A stretch of DNA of 64,000 nucleotides from NCBI GenBank assembly GCA_017307375.1, contig JAFKFH010000014.1, positions 1-64,000 on the forward strand, written 5' to 3'. A model generated the notes under the pieces. The model was not told the origin of the DNA, searched no databases, and saw only the letters and a program-made list of their open reading frames with translations. Positions 37,168 to 45,645 of the stretch are shown piece after piece. The position numbers were made by a program, and so were the translations under genes. This stretch comes from Alphaproteobacteria bacterium. Its GTDB lineage: Bacteria > Pseudomonadota > Alphaproteobacteria > Ferrovibrionales > Ferrovibrionaceae. The stretch's first letter is position 1. Each line of letters begins with the position of its first letter.

Positions 37168-37629
37168 TCAGTCCGTTGGCTGTAAAGCGGCTAGCGGAGC
37201 CTTGGGGGCAAGCGAAAACACGATCGGGGCCGGCAGGATGTCGGCAAGGCTGACATCCTCGAGCGCCCGGCGCATTGCCAGGTTGATCTTGTGCACGCCC
37301 TGGCGCGACGGGCAGACGCGCTCGACGTCGCAGCCTTCGCCCTCGGTCAGCGTGCACTGGGTGAGGCCGATCGGGCCGTCGAGCGCGGAAACGATCGCGG
37401 CGACCGAAATCGCCTCGGCCGGACGGCTGAGCGTGTAGCCACCCTTGGCGCCGCGCTGCGAGGTCAGCAGCCCGCCGCGGCACAGCTTGGCCAGCACCTT
37501 CGATACCGTCGGCACCGGCAGGCCCGTGCCCTGCGCGACATCGACCGCATTGTGCACGCCATCGGCGCGCGTCGCGATGTGGGTCATCGCGACGACGGCA
37601 TAGTCGGCAAGGCGGCTCAGGCGGATCAT
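37168..37629 (-). CDS. Rrf2-family SUF operon regulator (IscR/SufR-like)
   Basis: 153 residues. Winged helix [19 protein letters not shown], then [20 protein letters not shown] and [17 protein letters not shown]. Three cysteines follow the family pattern: CTLTEGEGC and [11 protein letters not shown], the likely Fe-S ligands that tell cluster status. It is the first gene of the operon and probably autoregulates it. An imperfect dyad lies 40 bases upstream of its start. Confidence 0.93.
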   Translation of the reverse strand: MIRLSRLADYAVVAMTHIATRADGVHNAVDVAQGTGLPVPTVSKVLAKLCRGGLLTSQRGAKGGYTLSRPAEAISVAAIVSALDGPIGLTQCTLTEGEGCDVERVCPSRQGVHKINLAMRRALEDVSLADILPAPIVFSLAPKAPLAALQPTD

Positions 37630-37668
37630 CTGGCTTCAGGCCCGAATGATTGGCAATACGACCGATCT

Positions 37669-37695
37669 GGTCCGATTTGCGCGGAAATCAAGACC
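37669..37695. promoter_or_regulatory. Imperfect dyad ahead of the suf operon
   Basis: GGTC-2-ATTT (37669-37678) and AAAT-3-GACC (37685-37695) form an interrupted inverted repeat. On the minus strand it overlaps a TTGATT -35-like element. A plausible binding site for the Rrf2 regulator; not matched to a proven consensus. Confidence 0.35.
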
Positions 37696-37818
37696 AGTCC
37701 GGTATGGAATGCAAGATGAATCCGCTGACGGCCGGGATAGCAGTAGCCGGCTGTTACCCGTTACCGCGCCCGCCATGGGAGATTGGGGCCGGGAAACGCC
37801 ACTGAAAGGGAGGCCGCG

Positions 37819-38406
37819 ATGGCCGGAAAACGCATCCTGATGCTGGTCGGTGACTACGCCGAGGATTACGAGACGATGGTGCCGTTCCAGGCGCTGCAGA
37901 TGGTCGGCCATACCGTCCAAGCCGTCTGTCCCGGCAAGAAGCCCGGCGACAGCATCGCCACCGCGATCCACGATTTCGAAGGCGCCCAGACCTACAGCGA
38001 AAAACGTGGCCACAATTTTGTCCTCAACGCGGATTTCGCGGCGGTGCGCGCCGAACACTACGACGCCCTGGTCATTCCGGGCGGCCGCGCCCCCGAATAT
38101 CTCCGCCTGGACCCGGCGGTGGTCGCGCTGGTGCGCGCCTTTGCCGCCGCCGACAAGCCGATCGCGGCGGTCTGCCATGGCGCCCAGTTGCTCGCCGCTG
38201 CCGACGTCATCCGCGGCCGCAAGGTCTCGGCCTACCCCGCCTGCCGGCCGGAGGTGGAAATGGCCGGCGGGATCTATCAGGATATCGCCATCGACGCGGC
38301 GGTGGCCGATGGCCGCCTGGTCACCGCGCCGGCCTGGCCGGCGCATCCCGCCTGGCTTGCCGCCTTTCTCGGCGTGCTCGGCACCGAACTGCGCCACGCC
38401 GCCTGA
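37819..38406 (+). CDS. DJ-1/PfpI family protein
   Basis: 195 residues from the ATG after GGGAGG; the longer frame upstream adds nothing conserved. Class-I glutamine-amidotransferase-like fold with the acidic residue in [27 protein letters not shown] and the nucleophile cysteine in [11 protein letters not shown]. Family members include proteases/chaperones and glyoxalase III-type deglycases. No signal peptide. It heads a rightward group with a ribbon-helix-helix protein 21 bases downstream and diverges from suf. Confidence 0.9.
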   Translation: MAGKRILMLVGDYAEDYETMVPFQALQMVGHTVQAVCPGKKPGDSIATAIHDFEGAQTYSEKRGHNFVLNADFAAVRAEHYDALVIPGGRAPEYLRLDPAVVALVRAFAAADKPIAAVCHGAQLLAAADVIRGRKVSAYPACRPEVEMAGGIYQDIAIDAAVADGRLVTAPAWPAHPAWLAAFLGVLGTELRHAA

Positions 38407-38427
38407 CACGTCGGAGGAGACGACGCC

Positions 38428-38757
38428 ATGTGCGAGATCTACGTCAAGGCCGACCCGATGCTCTATGAGAGCCGCTCGCGCTCGATCCGCATCCACGGCG
38501 TCGTCACCTCGATCCGGCTGGAGAACCTGTTCTGGGACGTCCTGGCCGAGATCGGGGCGCGCGACGGCATGACGACCAACCAGCTGATCGCCAAGCTCTA
38601 CGACGAGATCGTCGACTATCGGGGCGAGGTGCCGAACCTCGCCTCGTTCCTCCGCGTCTCCTGCCTGCGCTACCTGTCGCTTGTCGTCCACCAGCCGGCG
38701 GCAGCCCAGCCTGCGGCCCAGCCGGCCCACACCGCCGAGGCGCAGACCCGCCACTGA
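38428..38757 (+). CDS. Ribbon-helix-helix domain protein
   Basis: 109 residues. The region SRSIRIHGVVTSIRLENLFWDVLAEIGARDGMT gives one beta strand and two helices of the RHH fold used by small DNA-binding proteins; the LYDEIVDYRG and LASFLRVSCLRYLSL helices follow. The C-terminal 20 residues are Ala/Pro/Gln-rich and likely disordered. A DNA-binding regulatory role is inferred from the fold. Co-directional with the DJ-1 gene. Confidence 0.8.
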   Translation: MCEIYVKADPMLYESRSRSIRIHGVVTSIRLENLFWDVLAEIGARDGMTTNQLIAKLYDEIVDYRGEVPNLASFLRVSCLRYLSLVVHQPAAAQPAAQPAHTAEAQTRH

Positions 38758-38798
38758 TCGCGGGTTGTGTGGCATCCAATCGTCGCAATTCGACAGAT

Positions 38799-38807
38799 TG
38801 ATATAAT
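38799..38807 (+). promoter_or_regulatory. Extended -10 promoter before the low-complexity protein gene
   Basis: TGATATAAT: a perfect TATAAT (38802-38807) with the TGn extension, in a conspicuously AT-rich patch 45 bases before the start at 38852. No good -35 is present, as extended -10 promoters tolerate. Confidence 0.55.
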
Positions 38808-38851
38808 TTTATGTATCTGGCATGCTGCTCGCGGAATGGAAGGAGAGCAGA

Positions 38852-39880
38852 ATGCTCAACGCGACATCGGCCCCGTCGGGCACCCTCGACTCGTTCCGCC
38901 AGCAGGCGACGCGCCAGGCGGTCGACGCAAAAACCAAGCAGGACGAGGACAAGCGCGCGCAGGATGCCGCCGAAAAGCGCAACCTGGCGACCGAAGCGCG
39001 CAACTACCTCGACGACCAGGGCAAGCCGCAGACCCCCGTGCTTAGGACCGTGTCCGCCGCCGCCTCGGGCGGCGACGAGCAGCGCAAGGCGGCGCTGAAG
39101 GAAAAGCTGCGGATGCTGGTCGAGCAGCTGAAGTCGCTGATGCAGTTTGCCGCGCACAATCCCGCGATGGCCAAGGCGATCGCCCAGCTCAGCCGCGAGA
39201 TCGCCGGTATCGCCAAGCAGCTCGGCGCATCGTCGCCGGGCGTGCCGGCGACGGCCGGGTCCACCCCGGCCGCGACGCCGGCCTCCGCCGCGGCGGCGCA
39301 GCCCCAGTCGGGCGGAACCGAGGCCGCGGCAGGCGCAGCCAATGCCGCCCAGGCCGGCGGCGAGCAGCAGGCCGGTGGCGAGCAGGCCGCTGGCGAGCAG
39401 GGCGGCGACGATGCGACCGATGCCGGTAACGCAGGCGGCGAAAAAGCCGTCGCCGGCGACCCGGCCGTCAAGGGGCAGGAGACGAAGGGCCAGGACGCCA
39501 AGGGCGAGAATGTCGCTGGCGAGGACGCCGACAAGGACGGCGAAAAGAGCGAGAAGACCGACGACGACGCGACGGCGATGCCGAGTGCCGCGGAGGCCGC
39601 CGCCGCCAAGGGCCAGGCCATGATGGAGAAGATCCAGGGCGACCGGCAGAAGAGCCAGAACGACCCGGAACTGAAGGAATTGCTGACCAAGGCCAAGGCG
39701 CTGTTGCGCCAGGCCAAGTCGATGATCGAGGAGATGGCGCAGGAAGCGCAGCGCAAGGGTGGGAAGGACGAATTCGAGGACGAGCGGCGCGATGCGGTCG
39801 ACGCGATCGCCCAGATCGACAAGATCAGCAGCGGCAGCGGCGATCTCGCCGCCGGCAGCGTGGTCAGCCTGATCGCCTGA
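38852..39880 (+). CDS. Low-complexity acidic/Ala-rich coiled-coil protein, unknown function
   Basis: 342 residues from an ATG with AAGGAG nine bases upstream. Three zones are visible: a charged helical N-terminus (~15-130, including QQATRQAVDAKTKQDEDKRA and LKEKLRMLVEQLKSLM), a repetitive disordered middle (~135-255, GGEQQAGGEQAAGEQGG and Lys-Gly-Gln/Asp/Glu repeats), and a helical C-terminus (LKELLTKAKALLRQAKSMIE). No signal peptide or membrane segment. The family is not recognised. The strong promoter suggests substantial expression. It converges on the LysR gene with two bases between the stops. Confidence 0.7.
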   Translation: MLNATSAPSGTLDSFRQQATRQAVDAKTKQDEDKRAQDAAEKRNLATEARNYLDDQGKPQTPVLRTVSAAASGGDEQRKAALKEKLRMLVEQLKSLMQFAAHNPAMAKAIAQLSREIAGIAKQLGASSPGVPATAGSTPAATPASAAAAQPQSGGTEAAAGAANAAQAGGEQQAGGEQAAGEQGGDDATDAGNAGGEKAVAGDPAVKGQETKGQDAKGENVAGEDADKDGEKSEKTDDDATAMPSAAEAAAAKGQAMMEKIQGDRQKSQNDPELKELLTKAKALLRQAKSMIEEMAQEAQRKGGKDEFEDERRDAVDAIAQIDKISSGSGDLAAGSVVSLIA

Positions 39881-39882
39881 GG

Positions 39883-40809
39883 TCAGGCGTCGAGTGACGC
39901 CGGCAGGGCTTCGCGCATGGCCACGACATGGGTGCGCAGGGCCTGCACGAAGGCCGCGGTAGCTGGCGGCAGCTGGGCGGTGCGCAGATGGGCAAAGCCG
40001 ATCGACACGCTCCAGAATGCCCCCTTCATCCGTAGTGGCACGAGGCCGCGGGCGCGCGCCTGCGGCAGGACCAGCGACGGGATGCTGGCCAGGTAGTCCG
40101 ACTGCGCCACGACGGCGAAAAGCGTTTCCAGATTGTTGGTTTCGACCGCAAAGCGCGGCAGTTCCTGATCGCTGGCGGCGAAATAGGCGCCGAGCCGCGC
40201 CTGGGCCAGTTCATCGTTGGTGAAGCCGGCCCACGGACAAGACAGCAGATCGCGGGCCTCGAGCCCGGCACGATCGGCCAGCGCGTGCTCGCGCCGGGCG
40301 ACCACCACATTGCGCACGTCGAACAGCCGCTCGCAGACCAGCGACCGGTGGCGCGGAAACTCCAGCGCCGTGCAGATCAGGTCGAGTTCGCCGCTCAGCA
40401 GGCCAGCCAGGCTCTCGTCCATGCTGTCGACCCGGAGACGGACGCGGACATGCGGATGGGCGCGCTGGAAGGCGACGAGCGCATCGGGCAGATAGCCGAT
40501 CGAACTGGGTCCGGTACCGATGTTGAGCACACCCGACACGCCGGACTTCAACGCGATCATCTCGGAATCGATATGCGCGATTTCCTTCTCGACCAGCCGC
40601 GCGCGCTCGGCCAGGACGCGGCCGAACCGAGTCAGCTCGAAGGTCTTGGCACCGCGTTCGATCAGCCGCACACCGAAACGGTCCTCCAACTGCTGCACTG
40701 CCCGCGTCAACGCCGGCTGGGTCATGTGCAGCCGCGCGGCCGCGGCCGTGAAGCTCTTGAGTTCGGCGACAGCGAGGAACTGGCGCAGCTGGCGAAGTTC
40801 GATCTGCAT
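39883..40809 (-). CDS. LysR-family regulator of the cyclase/TRAP island
   Basis: 308 residues. Helix-turn-helix ELRQLRQFLAVAELKSFTAAAARLHMTQPALTRAVQQLE, linker helix, then a PBP2-type effector domain (LNIGTGPSSIGYLPDALVAF, LLSGELDLICTAL, LVPLRMKGAFWS). It is divergent from the cyclase-cupin-SDR-TRAP operon with a 144-bp gap, the classic arrangement for LysR control of a catabolic operon. The inducer is unknown. Confidence 0.9.
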   Translation of the reverse strand: MQIELRQLRQFLAVAELKSFTAAAARLHMTQPALTRAVQQLEDRFGVRLIERGAKTFELTRFGRVLAERARLVEKEIAHIDSEMIALKSGVSGVLNIGTGPSSIGYLPDALVAFQRAHPHVRVRLRVDSMDESLAGLLSGELDLICTALEFPRHRSLVCERLFDVRNVVVARREHALADRAGLEARDLLSCPWAGFTNDELAQARLGAYFAASDQELPRFAVETNNLETLFAVVAQSDYLASIPSLVLPQARARGLVPLRMKGAFWSVSIGFAHLRTAQLPPATAAFVQALRTHVVAMREALPASLDA

Positions 40810-40867
40810 GGCGTTCCATTAGAACCGCAATCGCCGCCCGCCGTCCACGCGGACCCCATAACTGCGC

Positions 40868-40883
40868 GGCATGACGAAATGCC
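40868..40883. promoter_or_regulatory. Candidate LysR-type dyad in the divergent gap
   Basis: GGCAT (40868-40872), six bases, ATGCC (40879-40883), about midway between the LysR and cyclase starts. Short but perfect; the T-n-A dyad style fits LysR sites only loosely. Confidence 0.3.
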
Positions 40884-40953
40884 CCAACGGTATTGGCGAC
40901 ACCGAGGCGACCGCGCCTAGCCTTCCCGTCAACGGACAACGGGAGGAAAGACG

Positions 40954-42486
40954 ATGGCGGGAACGACCGAGCCGTCGACCGGACGCAGATTCTTCGATCT
41001 CAGCCATCCCTGGGGCTTCGGCACCCCGGTATGGCCGGGTTACGAGGGCACGCGGTTCGAGCAGGGGGCCTATCACGCCCGCCACGGCACGCTGACCCAG
41101 CGCTTCACCACGGTGATGCATGCCTCGACCCACGTGAATGCGCCGATCCATCTGATCCCGCGCGCCGCCGGGGTGGGCGAGCTGCCGCTCGACCGCTTCT
41201 TCGGTCCGGGGCGGGTCGTCTCGATCCCGAAGCAGCGCTGGGAGCTGGTGACGGCCGACGACCTCGAGCGCGCCGCGCCGGATCTGCCGCCCGACCGGAT
41301 CCTGGTCATCGTCACCGGCTGGCATCGGCGCTGGGCCGACGCCTTCGCCTATTTCGGCGAGGCGCCGGGACTGGATCCGTCGGCGGCCGACTGGCTGATC
41401 GCGCGCCGCGTCCGCCTGGTCGGCATCGACACGCCGACGATCGATCATCCGCTGGCCACCACGCTGGGCCTGCATCGCGGCGGGCCGATCGATCGGCGGG
41501 TGCCCGACGGTTATCGCCAGGCGACCGGCCGCGACCCGCGGACCGACTTTCCCGATTGCAACCCGGCGCATCGCCGGCTGCTGGCGGCCGGGATTCCGAC
41601 GATCGAGGAAGTCGGTGGCGAGGCCGACGCGGCGATCGGGCGCGACCTGTTCCTGACCGCCGCCCCCTGGCGCTGGCCGGGTGGCGACGCCAGCATCGTC
41701 CGGCTGGTGGCGATCGAGGATCCGTCGCTGCGCGCCGGCGGACGACTGCACGACCTGAGCCACCCGTGGGGCCACGACGTGTCCTTCTGGCCCGGCAAGA
41801 ACCCGATCCATGACTTCCGCCGCCTCTACTACCACGCCCGCGACGGCATGCTGGTGCAGCAGTTCACCACCGTCATGCATCGCGGCACGCACATGGACGC
41901 CCCGATCCACGTGCTGGAAAACACCCCCGACGTGACCGGCATGCCGCTGTGGCGGTTCTTCGGCACCGGCGTCGCCGTTTCGATCCCGAAGCAGCGATGG
42001 GAGGTGATCACCCCGGCGGACCTCGAAGCGGCGCGGCCGCGGATCGAACCGGGCGACATCGTCATGATCAACACCGGATCGCACCGCCGCTATGGCGACG
42101 ATCCGGAATACTACGCCTATTCCCCCGGCCTCTATCGCGACGCGGCCGAATGGCTGGTGGCGCGCGGCGTCAAGATGGTGGGCATCGACGTCCAGGCGCT
42201 GGACCATCCGCTGGGCACCTATCTCGGCCCGCATGGTCCGGGGCCACTGCAGCCGCATCTCGACGAGGAATACCAGGCCGCCACCGGCCGCCGCATCATC
42301 GAGGATTTCCCGCTGTGGGAGCCGGCGCACAAGACGCTGCTGGCGAACGGCATCCCCGGCATCGAGAACGTCGGCGGCGCGCTCGATGCCGTCACCGGCC
42401 GGCGCTGCATCTTCATGGCCTTTCCCTGGCGCTGGACCCAGGGCGACGGCTCGGGCGTGCGCGTCGTCGCCATCGAAACCGACTGA
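40954..42486 (+). CDS. Double-domain cyclase-family hydrolase (kynurenine-formamidase-like)
   Basis: 510 residues made of two homologous ~250-residue cyclase domains in tandem. Each begins with a DLSHPWG strand, has a FTTVMH metal motif, repeats RVVSIPKQRWELVT / AVSIPKQRWEVIT and ends with a PWRW segment. The second copy has the canonical HRGTHMDAPIH (309-319); the first has HASTHVNAPIH (56-66), with the Gly and metal-binding Asp replaced. Cyclase-family enzymes are Mn/Zn-dependent amidases or lactonases. So the C-terminal domain is probably active and the N-terminal one altered. First gene of the island. Confidence 0.88.
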   Translation: MAGTTEPSTGRRFFDLSHPWGFGTPVWPGYEGTRFEQGAYHARHGTLTQRFTTVMHASTHVNAPIHLIPRAAGVGELPLDRFFGPGRVVSIPKQRWELVTADDLERAAPDLPPDRILVIVTGWHRRWADAFAYFGEAPGLDPSAADWLIARRVRLVGIDTPTIDHPLATTLGLHRGGPIDRRVPDGYRQATGRDPRTDFPDCNPAHRRLLAAGIPTIEEVGGEADAAIGRDLFLTAAPWRWPGGDASIVRLVAIEDPSLRAGGRLHDLSHPWGHDVSFWPGKNPIHDFRRLYYHARDGMLVQQFTTVMHRGTHMDAPIHVLENTPDVTGMPLWRFFGTGVAVSIPKQRWEVITPADLEAARPRIEPGDIVMINTGSHRRYGDDPEYYAYSPGLYRDAAEWLVARGVKMVGIDVQALDHPLGTYLGPHGPGPLQPHLDEEYQAATGRRIIEDFPLWEPAHKTLLANGIPGIENVGGALDAVTGRRCIFMAFPWRWTQGDGSGVRVVAIETD

Positions 42487-42503
42487 ATCGGAGACATTTC
42501 GCC

Positions 42504-42851
42504 ATGCATGTGACCACGCTGGCCGGCCTCGCCCCCTACAGCGCGCCGGGCCATTTCGGAATGACCGCCTTCCGCCTGCAGGGCCAGGATGCCAGCCCGA
42601 ATGCGAGCTTCTGGTGCGGCCTGTCGCGCTTCGAGCCGGGCGGCGGCGCCGAGCGCGCGGCAAGTCCGCTGGAGCGCGTCTACGTCGTGATCGACGGCTG
42701 CATGACCGTCGTCACCGATGACGGCGAACGCGACCTGATGCCGCTCGATTCCTGCCGCATCGCGCCGGGCGAGCCACGCGCGCTGATCAACCGCGGCACG
42801 GCGGCGGCGACGATGCTGGTGATCGGTGAAAGCGCGAGGGCGGTGTCGTGA
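42504..42851 (+). CDS. Cupin-domain protein
   Basis: 115 residues. A small single cupin barrel: FRLQGQDASPNASFW, SRFEPGGGAER, ERVYVVIDGCMTVVTDDGERDLMPLDSCRIAPGEPRALINRG. The usual metal-binding HxH is not obvious, so it may be a non-catalytic cupin or use other ligands. It sits between cyclase and SDR genes and overlaps the SDR start (GTGA). Role in the pathway unknown. Confidence 0.8.
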   Translation: MHVTTLAGLAPYSAPGHFGMTAFRLQGQDASPNASFWCGLSRFEPGGGAERAASPLERVYVVIDGCMTVVTDDGERDLMPLDSCRIAPGEPRALINRGTAAATMLVIGESARAVS

Positions 42852-43627
42852 CCGGCCCGGATCCGCTGTTCGACATCGCCGGCCGGTCGATCGTCGTCAC
42901 CGGTGCTTCCGGCGCGTTCGGCCGCGCCGCAGCCCAGACGCTTGCCGCGCGGGGGGCCCGGCTGACCCTGGTCTCCGGCGACGCCGGCGGACTGCAGCGG
43001 CTGGCCGAAGATTTACCCGGCCATGGCCATGCGACCCTGCAGCGGCGGCCCGACACGCTCGACGACGCCCAGGCGATCGCCGATGCCGCGATCGCAGCCC
43101 ATGGCCGCATCGACGGCCTCGTCGTCGCCTCCGGTACCAACCATCCCGCCGCGATCGGCGAGATGACGCCCGCCGCCTGGCAGACCGTGATGGATGCGAA
43201 CGTGCGGGCACCCTGGCTGCTGTGCAAGGCGATCGGCCCGCATTTCGCTGCGCAGGGCCATGGCAAGGTCGTCTTCGTCTCGTCGGTGCGCGGGCGTCAC
43301 GGCACCCCGCGCGGCTACACTGCCTACTGCACGTCCAAAGCCGCCCTCGACGGCCTCACCCGGACGCTGGCGACCGAATGGGGGCCCCAGCATGTCAACG
43401 TCAACGCGATCGGACCGACGGTCTTCCGCTCGAACCTGACCGCCTGGATGTTCGGCGACGACGATCGCAGCTCGGCCAGCCGGGTCCAGTCGCTGCCGCG
43501 CATCCCGCTCGGTCGGCTGGGCGAGCCGGGCGACCTGATGGGCATCCTGGTCTACCTGCTGGCCCCGGCATCCGACTTCTGCACCGGCCAGGTGATCTAT
43601 GTCGACGGCGGCTATACGGCGGGCTGA
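42848..43627 (+). CDS. SDR family oxidoreductase
   Basis: 259 residues from a GTG in the cupin overlap. Classical SDR: cofactor loop VTGASGAFGRAAA, VVASGTNHPA, catalytic serine in VFVSSVRGRHG, Tyr-x3-Lys in GYTAYCTSKAALDGL, and the C-terminal FCTGQVIYVDGGYTAG. It reduces or oxidises an alcohol/ketone with NAD(P)H. In this operon it probably handles an intermediate generated by the cyclase. Substrate unknown. Confidence 0.92.
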   Translation: MTGPDPLFDIAGRSIVVTGASGAFGRAAAQTLAARGARLTLVSGDAGGLQRLAEDLPGHGHATLQRRPDTLDDAQAIADAAIAAHGRIDGLVVASGTNHPAAIGEMTPAAWQTVMDANVRAPWLLCKAIGPHFAAQGHGKVVFVSSVRGRHGTPRGYTAYCTSKAALDGLTRTLATEWGPQHVNVNAIGPTVFRSNLTAWMFGDDDRSSASRVQSLPRIPLGRLGEPGDLMGILVYLLAPASDFCTGQVIYVDGGYTAG

Positions 43628-43649
43628 AGCGATGCAGGCAGGAAACATC

Positions 43650-44567
43650 ATGAACATTGCCGTCGTCGGCGCCGGGCTGATGGGCCACGGCATCGCCCAG
43701 GTCTTCGCCGAAGCCGGCCATCCGGTGGCGGTCTACGATCCCGATCCCGCCGCGCTGGCCCGCGTGCCCGAGCGGGTGGCCGAAATCTTCCGCAGCCTCG
43801 ACGCCGATCCCGCACCGGCATCGCGCATCGCCCTGCACGACCGGCTGGAAACCGCCGTCGCCGGTGCCGGCTTCGTCATCGAGGCGGGCCCCGAGCGGGT
43901 CGCGATCAAGCAGGAGATCTTCGCCGCGCTCGACGCCCTCACCGGGGGCGACGTCATCCTGGCCAGCAACACCTCGGCCATTCCCATCCGCGACATCGCG
44001 GCCAAGGTCGCCGATCGCCGCCGCGTCCTCGGCGTCCATTTCTGGAATCCGCCGCACTACGTGCCGCTGGTCGAGGTCGTGCAGTCCGACCTGACCGACC
44101 TGCGCGTCGTCGACCGGACGATGGCGCTGCTGGCCGCGGCGGGCATGTCGCCGGTCCACGTCCGCCGCGACATTCCCGGGTTCATCGGCAATCGGCTGCA
44201 GCATGCGCTGAAGCGCGAGGCCATCGCGCTGATCGCGGCCGGCGTGTGCGATGCCGCGACGCTCGATCGCGTCGTCACCGAGGGCTTCGGCTCGCGACTC
44301 GGCGTGCTCGGCCCGCTCGAACAGTCGGACATGGTCGGGCTGAACCTGACGCTCGATGCCCATCGGGTGCTGATCGCCGATCTCGACCGGACGCCCGGCC
44401 CCCATCCGCTGCTCGAGGCCAAGGTCGCGGCCGGCGAGACCGGCATGGCCGCCGGGTGCGGCTTCCGCGCCTGGACGCCGGAAGAAGCCAAGGCGGTGAG
44501 GACCCGATTCCTCGACCATCTCGCCCGCGAGGCCCGCAACCGGCGCGCCGCGCGCGCGATCGGCTGA
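43650..44567 (+). CDS. 3-hydroxyacyl-CoA dehydrogenase family protein
   Basis: 305 residues from the ATG with AGGAA six bases upstream; an ATG 18 bases earlier is possible. NAD loop IAVVGAGLMGHGIAQVF, the catalytic histidine in LGVHFWNPPHYVPLVEVV, ASNTSAIPI and the C-terminal domain entry DIPGFIGNRLQHALKREA. Single-domain size fits L-3-hydroxyacyl-CoA dehydrogenase or the related L-carnitine/gulonate dehydrogenases. It follows the SDR by 22 bases and precedes the TRAP genes. Confidence 0.92.
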   Translation: MNIAVVGAGLMGHGIAQVFAEAGHPVAVYDPDPAALARVPERVAEIFRSLDADPAPASRIALHDRLETAVAGAGFVIEAGPERVAIKQEIFAALDALTGGDVILASNTSAIPIRDIAAKVADRRRVLGVHFWNPPHYVPLVEVVQSDLTDLRVVDRTMALLAAAGMSPVHVRRDIPGFIGNRLQHALKREAIALIAAGVCDAATLDRVVTEGFGSRLGVLGPLEQSDMVGLNLTLDAHRVLIADLDRTPGPHPLLEAKVAAGETGMAAGCGFRAWTPEEAKAVRTRFLDHLAREARNRRAARAIG

Positions 44568-44596
44568 AGATCGACAACAAGAAGAGGGAGGAAACC

Positions 44597-45631
44597 ATGA
44601 TGCGCAAGATCCTGCTGGCGACCGTCGCCGCCTTTGCCTTGGGGCTTGCCGCCCCGGTCGCCCGGGCCCAGACCACGACCCTGAAGTTCTCGACGATGGA
44701 AGCCCCCAGCGATCCGTTCGTCGCCTGCTTCACCCAGCCGATGCTGGCCGAGCTGAAGGCGGCCACCGGCGGACGGCTCGATACCGAGACGTACATGGGC
44801 GGTACCGCCTTCGCCCATCCGCTGCGCCAGTACGAACAGGTGGCGCAAGGGGTGATGGACATCTCGCAGGGCGTGCTGAGCTATTCGCCGGGCCAGTTTG
44901 CCCTGGCCGAGGTCGCGACCATGCCGTTCCTGATCGACGATGCGACGATCGGCGCGATCGCGCTAAACCGGCTGGCCCCGACCTACCTGGCCGAGGAACT
45001 GAAGCATATCCATCTGATGGCCCTGCTGGTCACCCCGCCCCAGACCATCCACATGCGCGGTGACTTCACCGGGATCGACGATCTGAAGGGCAAACGGATC
45101 CGCGCCACCGGCGTCGGCGCCACGGCGCTGCTGAAGGGGCTCGGCATTACCCCGATCGCGATGCCCGCCCCGGCGGTCTACGAGAATCTGCAGAAGGGCG
45201 TGATCGACGGCGCGCTGGCCGAATTCACCGCGCTGCAGGCCTTTCGCATCGGCGAGGTCACGCGCACGCATGTGCTCGCCAATGTCAGCGTCGCGCTGCT
45301 GTTCGTCGGCATGAACAAGGCGCGCTACGACAGCCTGCCGGCCGACATCCGCGAGATCGTCCGCAGCCGCTTCTCCGGGCCCGCGCTGGCCGAGAAGGCC
45401 GCCGCCTGCTGGGAGCGGCTGGGGGCGGAGGTCGCGCGCGGCCTGCAGGCCGAGGGGCAGCGTTTCGTCGAGTTGAGCGCCGCCGACCGCGCCCGCGTCA
45501 TGCCGGTGGCCCAGGAGGTCACCGCGACCTACATCGCCGACGTCGAGAAGCGCGGCAAGCAGGCCGCGGCCTTCCATGCGGCGCTGGTCGCCGAGTTGGC
45601 CAAGCTGCGCGCCGAGCGCAAGGCGCAGTAG
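44597..45631 (+). CDS. TRAP transporter substrate-binding protein (DctP-type)
   Basis: 344 residues; the ATG follows GGGAGG and begins a signal peptide (MMRKILLATVAAFALGLAAP, cleavage near ARAQ). The DctP fold is seen in TLKFSTMEAPSDPF, LKGKRIRATGVGATALLKGL (substrate arginine in IRATG) and VYENLQKGVIDGALAEF. Periplasmic solute binding for the TRAP system just downstream. It is clearly different from the DctP at 3352-4326. The substrate is probably the compound degraded by this operon. Confidence 0.93.
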   Translation: MMRKILLATVAAFALGLAAPVARAQTTTLKFSTMEAPSDPFVACFTQPMLAELKAATGGRLDTETYMGGTAFAHPLRQYEQVAQGVMDISQGVLSYSPGQFALAEVATMPFLIDDATIGAIALNRLAPTYLAEELKHIHLMALLVTPPQTIHMRGDFTGIDDLKGKRIRATGVGATALLKGLGITPIAMPAPAVYENLQKGVIDGALAEFTALQAFRIGEVTRTHVLANVSVALLFVGMNKARYDSLPADIREIVRSRFSGPALAEKAAACWERLGAEVARGLQAEGQRFVELSAADRARVMPVAQEVTATYIADVEKRGKQAAAFHAALVAELAKLRAERKAQ

Positions 45632-45645
45632 GGAGACGCGGCATC

